Positions 39,820 to 45,204 of a stretch of 45,204 nucleotides of DNA are shown here, piece by piece. The position numbers and the translations under genes were made by a program. Within the stretch, counting starts at the first letter, position 1. Each line of letters begins with the position of its first letter. The stretch spans positions 1-45,204 of the forward strand of contig CAKRKO010000011.1 in NCBI GenBank assembly GCA_934358495.1, in the 5' to 3' direction. The notes under the pieces are model-generated. The model was not told the origin of the DNA. It ran no database searches and was given only the letters and a program-made list of their open reading frames with translations. The DNA is from an uncultured Eubacterium sp. Lineage in GTDB: Bacteria > Bacillota > Clostridia > Lachnospirales > Lachnospiraceae.

Positions 39820-40974
39820 ATGAAACGTGTATTTTTAATTGTTCTGGACAGTTTTGGTATTGGTGAGATGCCGGATGCGGCGAAGTATGGCGATGAAGGC
39901 AGCAACACGCTTGGAACCGTGGTAAAGAGTCCGGAATTTTCCATGCCGAATATGGAAAAACTGGGATTATTCAATATTGATGGTGTGACAGCGAAAACAC
40001 CGTATGCAGCGCCGGAAGGTGTGTTTGCAAGGATGACGGAGCAGTCAGCAGGCAAGGACACGACTACCGGTCATTGGGAGATTGCCGGATTGATTTCGAA
40101 AAAACCGATGCCGACCTTTCCAAATGGATTTCCACAGGAAATGCTGGATGAATTTTCGAAAGCTGTGGGACGTAAGGTGCTGTGCAACAAGCCGTATTCC
40201 GGCACGCAGGTCATTCAGGATTATGGCGATGAGCATAGGAAAACAGGTGCATTGATCGTTTATACTTCCGCTGATTCTGTGTTTCAGATTGCAGCGCATG
40301 AGGATGTGGTTCCGGTGGAGGAATTGTATCGTGACTGCGAGATTGCGCGGCAGATGCTGCAGGGTGATCTGGGGGTCGGCAGAGTCATTGCAAGACCATT
40401 TGTGGGTACTTCTTCCGGAAATTATACCAGAACGTCCAGACGACATGATTTTTCCCTGGAACCGCCGCAGGATACAATGCTTGATGTTTTAAAAGAAGCA
40501 GAGTATGATGTGATCGGCGTTGGCAAGATCAATGATATTTTTGCAGGAAAAGGAATAACGGAGTTTGTGCGGACGCAGGATAATGCAGACGGTATTGAAA
40601 AGACCTTAGAATATATGGAGCGCGATTTTAACGGTTTGTGCTTTGTAAATCTGGTGGATTTTGATATGCTTTATGGTCATCGGAATGATGTACCTGGCTA
40701 TGCAAAGGCGCTGACTTATTTTGATCAGCAGCTTCCGAAAATTTTGTCGGCTATGGAGCCGGAGGATGTGCTGATGATCACGGCAGATCACGGTTGTGAT
40801 CCGGGAACACCGTCCACAGACCATTCCAGAGAGTATACACCGTTTGTAATGTATGGAAAGAATTTACCACACGGTAAAAATATAGGAACACGAGACAGTT
40901 TTTCCGATATCGGAGCGACCGTGCTGGATTATTTTGGCCTGTCAGGGAATATTGCGGGAGAAAGTATGCTGTAA
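39820..40974 (+). CDS. deoB: Phosphopentomutase
   Basis: A 384-residue alkaline-phosphatase-superfamily enzyme that interconverts (deoxy)ribose-1-phosphate and -5-phosphate. The N-terminal FLIVLDSFGIGEMPDA has metal ligand Asp10; GKDTTTGHWEIAG contains the catalytic Thr region; DHGCDPGTPSTDHSREYTP near the C-terminus has the second metal site. It would use the ribose-1-phosphate made by the purine nucleoside phosphorylase at 26.8 kb, though it is not in that operon. AAGGAGGG precedes the ATG by nine bases. Confidence 0.96.
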   Translation: MKRVFLIVLDSFGIGEMPDAAKYGDEGSNTLGTVVKSPEFSMPNMEKLGLFNIDGVTAKTPYAAPEGVFARMTEQSAGKDTTTGHWEIAGLISKKPMPTFPNGFPQEMLDEFSKAVGRKVLCNKPYSGTQVIQDYGDEHRKTGALIVYTSADSVFQIAAHEDVVPVEELYRDCEIARQMLQGDLGVGRVIARPFVGTSSGNYTRTSRRHDFSLEPPQDTMLDVLKEAEYDVIGVGKINDIFAGKGITEFVRTQDNADGIEKTLEYMERDFNGLCFVNLVDFDMLYGHRNDVPGYAKALTYFDQQLPKILSAMEPEDVLMITADHGCDPGTPSTDHSREYTPFVMYGKNLPHGKNIGTRDSFSDIGATVLDYFGLSGNIAGESML

Positions 40975-40993
40975 AAAGCCATTCGGTTGGCTC

Positions 40994-41022
40994 TTGACAG
41001 ATGTTTTTCCCTTTATTACAAT
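40994..41022 (+). promoter_or_regulatory. Sigma-A promoter for prfC
   Basis: TTGACA, a 17-base spacer and TACAAT, about 80 bases before the start codon. Confidence 0.8.
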
Positions 41023-41108
41023 AGATAAGATTGAGTATCAAATTAGAAATAATGCATTTAAAAATCTTGCTATGAAAGATAAGATAAAGACAAGTTGGAG
41101 GGCTAAAT

Positions 41109-42698
41109 TTGGCTGATTTACACAAAGAAATAGAAAAAAGAAGGACATTCGCGATCATTTCCCATCCGGATGCCGGAAAGACAACACTGACAGAGAAATT
41201 TCTGTTATATGGAGGTGCAATCAACCTTGCTGGTTCCGTAAAGGGAAAGGCGACCGCGCGCCATGCAGTTTCCGACTGGATGGAAATTGAGAAACAGAGA
41301 GGTATTTCCGTTACATCATCTGTACTGCAGTTTGAATATGACGGATTTTGCATCAACATTTTGGATACACCGGGACATCAGGATTTCTCCGAGGATACTT
41401 ACCGTACCCTGATGGCAGCAGATTCTGCGGTTATGGTTATTGATGGATCCAAAGGTGTAGAGGCCCAGACACGTAAGCTGTTTAAAGTATGCGTGATGCG
41501 CCATATCCCGATTTTTACCTTTATTAATAAGATGGACAGAGATTCCAACGATCCTTTTGATCTGTTAGATGAGATCGAGAAAGAGCTTGGAATTGCAACC
41601 TGCCCGATCAACTGGCCAATCGGATCCGGTAAAAATTTCAAAGGTGTGTATGACCGCAATACGAAAAAGGTTATGACATTCTCAGATACTTTAAAAGGAA
41701 CAAAAGAGGGTGAAGAAAAAGAGTTTGATCTGGATTCTGAAGAATTACTGTCAGAAATCGGGGAAGACTATAAAGAACAGTTAGAGGAAGAAATCGAGCT
41801 GTTAGACGGTGCCAGCGCTGAATTTGACATGGATCTGGTATCTAAAGGCCAGCTGTCGCCGGTATTTTTCGGATCTGCGCTGACCAACTTTGGTGTAGAG
41901 ACATTTTTGCAGCATTTCCTGCAGATGACAACTTCTCCATTGCCGAGAATGTCAGACAAAGGTGAGATTGATCCGTTCTCTGAGGATTTCAGTGCGTTTG
42001 TATTTAAGATTCAGGCAAATATGAACAAAGCGCACCGTGACAGAATTGCATTTATGCGTATCTGTTCCGGACAGTTTAAAGCTGGTATGGAAGTGTTCCA
42101 TGTACAGGGCAATAAGCAGTTGAAACTTTCCCAACCACAGCAGTTGATGGCACAGGAACGTAAGATTGTGGAAGAAGCGTATGCCGGCGATATTATCGGT
42201 GTATTCGATCCAGGCATTTTTTCCATCGGTGATACACTGACTACTGCAAAAGATAAATTCGCTTTTGAGGGAATTCCGACTTTTGCGCCGGAGCATTTTG
42301 CGAGAGTGCGTCAGTTAGATACCATGAAGCGTAAGCAGTTTGTCAAAGGTATCTCCCAGATCGCGCAGGAAGGTGCGATTCAGATTTTTCAGGAGTACAA
42401 TACCGGTATGGAGGAGATTATTGTCGGTGTTGTAGGCGTCCTGCAGTTTGATGTATTGAAATTCCGTCTGGAAAATGAATATAACGTAGAAATCCGTCTG
42501 GAGAATCTGCCATATGAGCACATTCGCTGGATTGAAAATAAAGACATTGATCTGGATCATTTAAGTGGTACTTCTGATATGAAGAAGATCAAGGATCTGA
42601 AGGGCAATCCATTATTACTCTTTGTAAATGCATGGAGTGTTGGCATGACACTGGATCGAAACGAAGGTCTGGTGCTGTCTGAGTTTGGTACTAATTAG
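41109..42698 (+). CDS. prfC: Peptide chain release factor 3
   Basis: A 529-residue translational GTPase that recycles RF1/RF2 after termination. G1 is SHPDAGKTTLTEKF, the switch region EKQRGISVTSS, G3 DTPGHQDF, G4 NKMDRD. Domain 2 and the C-terminal RF3 domain (FARVRQLDTMKRKQFVKGI, GVVGVLQFDVLKFRL) are collinear with the family. It begins with TTG, six bases after GGAGGG; no ATG in a suitable place exists. Confidence 0.95.
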   Translation: MADLHKEIEKRRTFAIISHPDAGKTTLTEKFLLYGGAINLAGSVKGKATARHAVSDWMEIEKQRGISVTSSVLQFEYDGFCINILDTPGHQDFSEDTYRTLMAADSAVMVIDGSKGVEAQTRKLFKVCVMRHIPIFTFINKMDRDSNDPFDLLDEIEKELGIATCPINWPIGSGKNFKGVYDRNTKKVMTFSDTLKGTKEGEEKEFDLDSEELLSEIGEDYKEQLEEEIELLDGASAEFDMDLVSKGQLSPVFFGSALTNFGVETFLQHFLQMTTSPLPRMSDKGEIDPFSEDFSAFVFKIQANMNKAHRDRIAFMRICSGQFKAGMEVFHVQGNKQLKLSQPQQLMAQERKIVEEAYAGDIIGVFDPGIFSIGDTLTTAKDKFAFEGIPTFAPEHFARVRQLDTMKRKQFVKGISQIAQEGAIQIFQEYNTGMEEIIVGVVGVLQFDVLKFRLENEYNVEIRLENLPYEHIRWIENKDIDLDHLSGTSDMKKIKDLKGNPLLLFVNAWSVGMTLDRNEGLVLSEFGTN

Positions 42699-42807
42699 TT
42701 TGCTTTCGGAAATGCATAGATAAAATGCTGGGAGCCGGAAGTGGTTTTGCAGTAATGATATGCTTTTTGTATATAGAAATACTGCTTTATTTACGGAGGA
42801 AAATAAA

Positions 42808-43119
42808 ATGGAAATTCTGGAAGTTACAGTTGAAAATTTTGACGAGAAAGTATTAAACAGCGAGAAACCGGTAATGCTTGATTTCTGGGCAACCTGGTGC
42901 GGACCATGCCAGATGCAGGCTCCGATTTTCCATACATTTGCGGAGAAAAATGCAGATACTGCAGTATTTGGCAAAGTAAATGTGGACGAGCAGATGGAAC
43001 TTGCACGTGAGTTTGAAGTAGCAAGCATCCCGACCATCCTTGTGATCAAAAACGGTGAGGTTGCTTACCGTGCAGTTGGATTGCAGACTGAGGATGAACT
43101 GCAGAAAGCACTTGCATAG
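42808..43119 (+). CDS. trxA: Thioredoxin
   Basis: A 103-residue thioredoxin with active site WCGPC (Cys31 and Cys34) in LDFWATWCGPCQMQAPIF, cis-Pro in ASIPTILVIKNG and the FGKVNVDEQMELAREFEV strand. The start at 42808 has GGAGG eight bases upstream; an in-frame ATG 48 bases earlier has none. It follows prfC by 109 bases and ends in an intrinsic terminator. There is no adjacent thioredoxin reductase. Confidence 0.94.
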   Translation: MEILEVTVENFDEKVLNSEKPVMLDFWATWCGPCQMQAPIFHTFAEKNADTAVFGKVNVDEQMELAREFEVASIPTILVIKNGEVAYRAVGLQTEDELQKALA

Positions 43120-43142
43120 GAAAAATACATTGAAAAAAATTG

Positions 43143-43171
43143 CTGTCCGGTGTCATGCCGGACAGTTTTTC
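43143..43171 (+). terminator. Intrinsic terminator of trxA
   Basis: CTGTCCGG, seven-base loop, CCGGACAG, followed by TTTTTCTTT. Confidence 0.92.
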
Positions 43172-43255
43172 TTTGTACATAATATAAAAAACGGAAACAG
43201 TAAAAGGCCGATTTTTTCTAAGTGACAGGAACCCGGCAGAATGTTATAATCGGGA

Positions 43256-43284
43256 TTGACTTTTGAAGGTATTTATAATATGAT
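43256..43284 (+). promoter_or_regulatory. recA promoter
   Basis: TTGACT, a 17-base spacer and TATGAT. The transcription start near 43291 lies just before the LexA box. Confidence 0.6.
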
Positions 43285-43295
43285 AAGAACAGATG

Positions 43296-43309
43296 CGAAC
43301 AAATGTTCA
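43296..43309. promoter_or_regulatory. LexA (SOS) box of recA
   Basis: CGAACAAATGTTCA matches the Gram-positive LexA box CGAAC-N4-GTTCG at all but the last base, and is placed to block transcription of recA. Confidence 0.85.
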
Positions 43310-43367
43310 CTATTTGCGAGACGATAACAGGAACGCAGACTGTTCAGATAAGGAGAGAAACGAAAGT

Positions 43368-44456
43368 ATGGCAAAAAATGATAAAATGGAAGTTCAGAAA
43401 GAGGCAAAATTAAAAGCACTGGACGAAGCAATCGCACATATTGAGAAGCAATATGGAAAAGGATCCGTTATGAAACTTGGGGATCCGAGTGTACATATGA
43501 ATGTAGAGACTGTTCCGACCGGATGCTTAAGTCTTGATATCGCACTTGGACTTGGTGGTGTGCCGAGAGGACGTATCATTGAGGTGTACGGACCGGAATC
43601 GAGTGGTAAGACTACCGTAGCGTTACATATGGTAGCTGAGGTACAGAAACGCGGTGGAATCGCAGGATTTATCGATGCAGAGCATGCTCTTGATCCGGCT
43701 TATGCGAAGAATATCGGTGTAGACATTGATAACCTTTACATTTCACAGCCGGATAACGGTGAGCAGGCGCTGGAGATCACAGAGACAATGGTTCGCTCCG
43801 GTGCAGTGGATATCGTGATCGTGGACTCTGTTGCGGCACTGGTTCCGAAGGCAGAGATTGAGGGCGATATGGGTGATTCCCACGTAGGTTTACAGGCACG
43901 TCTGATGTCACAAGCTCTGCGTAAACTGACTGCAGTGATCAGCAAATCAAACTGTATCGTTATTTTCATCAACCAGTTGCGTGAGAAGGTTGGTGTTATG
44001 TTCGGAAACCCGGAGGTAACAACCGGTGGACGTGCGTTGAAATTCTATTCCTCCATCCGTCTGGATGTACGTCGTGTAGAGGCTTTAAAACAGGCCGGTG
44101 AGATTCTTGGAAACCATACACGTATCAAAGTTGTTAAGAATAAGATTGCTCCGCCATTCAAAGAGGCTGAGTTTGATATCGTATTCGGACAGGGAATCTC
44201 CAGAGAGGGCGATATCCTTGATCTGGCGGCAAATACAGATGTGGTCAATAAATCTGGTGCATGGTATGCGTACAACGGAGAGAAGATTGGTCAGGGACGT
44301 GAGAATGCCAAGAAATTTTTGAAAGAAAATCCGGAAATCTGTCAGGAGATTGAAGCAAAAGTACGTGCGTACTATCATCTGGATGGTGAAGAAGCTGCAG
44401 AAGGAGCTGGCGCAGATGCTTCTGTGGAAACTGCTGCACAGACTGACGCAGAGTAA
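43368..44456 (+). CDS. recA: RecA recombinase
   Basis: A 362-residue ATPase for strand exchange and SOS induction. Walker A is GPESSGKTT near residue 75; IDAEHALDP, the L1/L2 loops (GDSHVGLQARLMSQALRKL, INQLREKVGVMFGNPEVT) and an acidic Ala-rich C-terminal tail are present. The start at 43368 gives the normal family N-terminus; the frame is open further upstream through the LexA box. AAGGAG is 12 bases upstream. Its stop overlaps the recX start. Confidence 0.97.
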   Translation: MAKNDKMEVQKEAKLKALDEAIAHIEKQYGKGSVMKLGDPSVHMNVETVPTGCLSLDIALGLGGVPRGRIIEVYGPESSGKTTVALHMVAEVQKRGGIAGFIDAEHALDPAYAKNIGVDIDNLYISQPDNGEQALEITETMVRSGAVDIVIVDSVAALVPKAEIEGDMGDSHVGLQARLMSQALRKLTAVISKSNCIVIFINQLREKVGVMFGNPEVTTGGRALKFYSSIRLDVRRVEALKQAGEILGNHTRIKVVKNKIAPPFKEAEFDIVFGQGISREGDILDLAANTDVVNKSGAWYAYNGEKIGQGRENAKKFLKENPEICQEIEAKVRAYYHLDGEEAAEGAGADASVETAAQTDAE

Positions 44457-45052
44457 TGCAGATACAGGAGATTATCAGAGGAAAAAAGGGAAAGCTTACC
44501 GTTCGATTAGAGGGAGGGCTTTCCTTTCCCATTTATGAAAAAGAAGCGGTAAAATACCGTATGACAGAAGGCGGCATATTGTCTGATCAGGAGTGGAATG
44601 AAATTTGTACGGAGATTCTGGAAAAGCGGGCAAAGCGTCGTGCCCTGTATATTTTGCAGAGAATGGAACGGACGGAGTATCAGCTGCGCCAGAAACTACA
44701 GGAGAATGGCTATCCTGAGGAAATCGTGCAGTGTGCCATTGATTACGTGAAATCCTTTCACTACGTGGATGACTATCGTTATGCCTGTACATACATCCGA
44801 TATCATCAGGCAGAAAAGAGCCGGCTGCAGTTGAAAATGAAGCTGTATGAGCGCGGTGTTGCGTCAGATCTGATCGAACAGGCGCTGGAAGACGAATATT
44901 CCGGCGAGGAAGAGCAGTTGATCGATCGTCTGTTGGAAAAAAAGCATTATGATGCGGAAACAATGGATCAGAAGGAAAAACAGCGGATCTATCAGTATCT
45001 GATGCGGAGAGGTTTTCGGTCTGAGGCTATCCGACGTCGGATGGGGATATAA
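44456..45052 (+). CDS. recX: RecX regulatory protein
   Basis: A 198-residue inhibitor of RecA filament growth. The three-helix RecX repeats are visible: ALYILQRMERTEYQLRQKLQENGYPEEIV, YRYACTYIRYHQAEKSRLQLKMKLYERGV and QRIYQYLMRRGFRSEAIRRRM. It overlaps the recA stop by one base (TAATG) and has no strong ribosome site of its own, so translation is probably coupled to recA and kept low. Confidence 0.92.
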   Translation: MQIQEIIRGKKGKLTVRLEGGLSFPIYEKEAVKYRMTEGGILSDQEWNEICTEILEKRAKRRALYILQRMERTEYQLRQKLQENGYPEEIVQCAIDYVKSFHYVDDYRYACTYIRYHQAEKSRLQLKMKLYERGVASDLIEQALEDEYSGEEEQLIDRLLEKKHYDAETMDQKEKQRIYQYLMRRGFRSEAIRRRMGI

Positions 45053-45079
45053 AGTATTTTTGTGTCGAAACAGTTATGG

Positions 45080-45103
45080 ATTGTATACAGATTAGTGTCC
45101 TGG
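45080..45103 (+). promoter_or_regulatory. GntR-operator-like sequence after recX
   Basis: ATTGTATACAGATTAGTGTC and the following four bases match the gntR operator copy at 17574-17597 at about 18 of 24 positions. It lies about 35 bases before a promoter. It may be a chance match, because GTATAC also occurs often in coding sequence. Confidence 0.3.
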
Positions 45104-45117
45104 TTAGTATTATTTGC

Positions 45118-45146
45118 TTGACAGAAAGCACAAAAAAGTATAAAAT
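45118..45146 (+). promoter_or_regulatory. Sigma-A promoter for a gene beyond the window
   Basis: TTGACA, a 17-base spacer and TAAAAT, reading out of the right edge. Confidence 0.7.
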
Positions 45147-45204
45147 TTAATAGTTGTAATTTATGACATAATACCAGATATAAATTGTTATATGTACAAT
45201 GAAA

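Noticed and set aside
1..45204. CRISPR array, IS transposase, prophage or toxin-antitoxin genes
   Set aside because: No regularly spaced short direct repeats, no transposase or integrase motifs and no recognisable toxin-antitoxin pair were seen on either strand.

Overview
The window is a chromosomal segment of a spore-forming, anaerobic, moderately AT-rich Firmicute, most likely a gut Lachnospiraceae (Clostridium cluster XIVa type). The evidence is gene content: sigG, spoIVA, a complete spoIIIAA-AH operon, a tryptophan-type T-box leader, an Nfn-type transhydrogenase, phosphate butyryltransferase/butyrate kinase genes, strong AGGAGG ribosome sites and consensus sigma-A promoters. No rRNA, tRNA, CRISPR array, IS transposase or prophage was seen.

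Layout. (1) 0.1-9.2 kb: sigG (minus), argS, a LUD-domain protein (minus), an exporter-type ABC transporter, a DUF2156 protein, and two CobW-like GTPases, one with a long His-rich metal-binding stretch. (2) 9.2-12.4 kb: a Trp T-box followed by a trpXYZ-type ABC importer. (3) 12.6-18.4 kb: the accessory core. A divergent small cupin is followed by an SDR reductase, a 3-hydroxyacyl-CoA-dehydrogenase-type enzyme, a metal-dependent cyclase-family hydrolase, a BKACE-family Claisen-type lyase, a tiny zinc-ribbon protein and a GntR regulator. This set matches, step for step, the anaerobic phloroglucinol route: reductase, dihydrophloroglucinol cyclohydrolase, 3-hydroxy-5-oxohexanoate dehydrogenase, triacetate acetoacetate-lyase. 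The inferred products are acetoacetate and acetoacetyl-CoA. (4) 18.4-19.0 kb: a gene-free stretch packed with structured dispersed repeats. (5) 19.1-23.7 kb: ptb, a buk gene broken by a one-base frameshift, and nfnAB, which can interconvert NADH, ferredoxin and NADPH. Copies of a GTATAC-centred palindrome lie in front of the cupin, the gntR and the nfnAB genes, suggesting one regulon. (6) 23.9-30.7 kb: HxlR regulator, C_GCAxxG_C_C protein, spoIVA, and a four-gene run (purine nucleoside phosphorylase, amidohydrolase, RNase HI, ClC-type channel). (7) 30.9-45.2 kb: core genes alaS, rpsU, spoIIIAA-AH, deoB, prfC, a thioredoxin, recA (with a LexA box) and recX.

Besides genes, the window carries at least four families of structured repeats: a large imperfect palindrome family (1-89, 18372-18518, 18733-18937); a two-part element made of a variable perfect hairpin plus an 82-nt conserved module (8065-8193 and 18540-18722); a 189-bp element with terminal inverted repeats and three internal hairpins (3779-3967, with a 59-nt piece repeated after alaS); and four 3'-end hairpins with different arms but a shared apical AGGC-TAARAC-GCCT loop that shows a compensatory base change.
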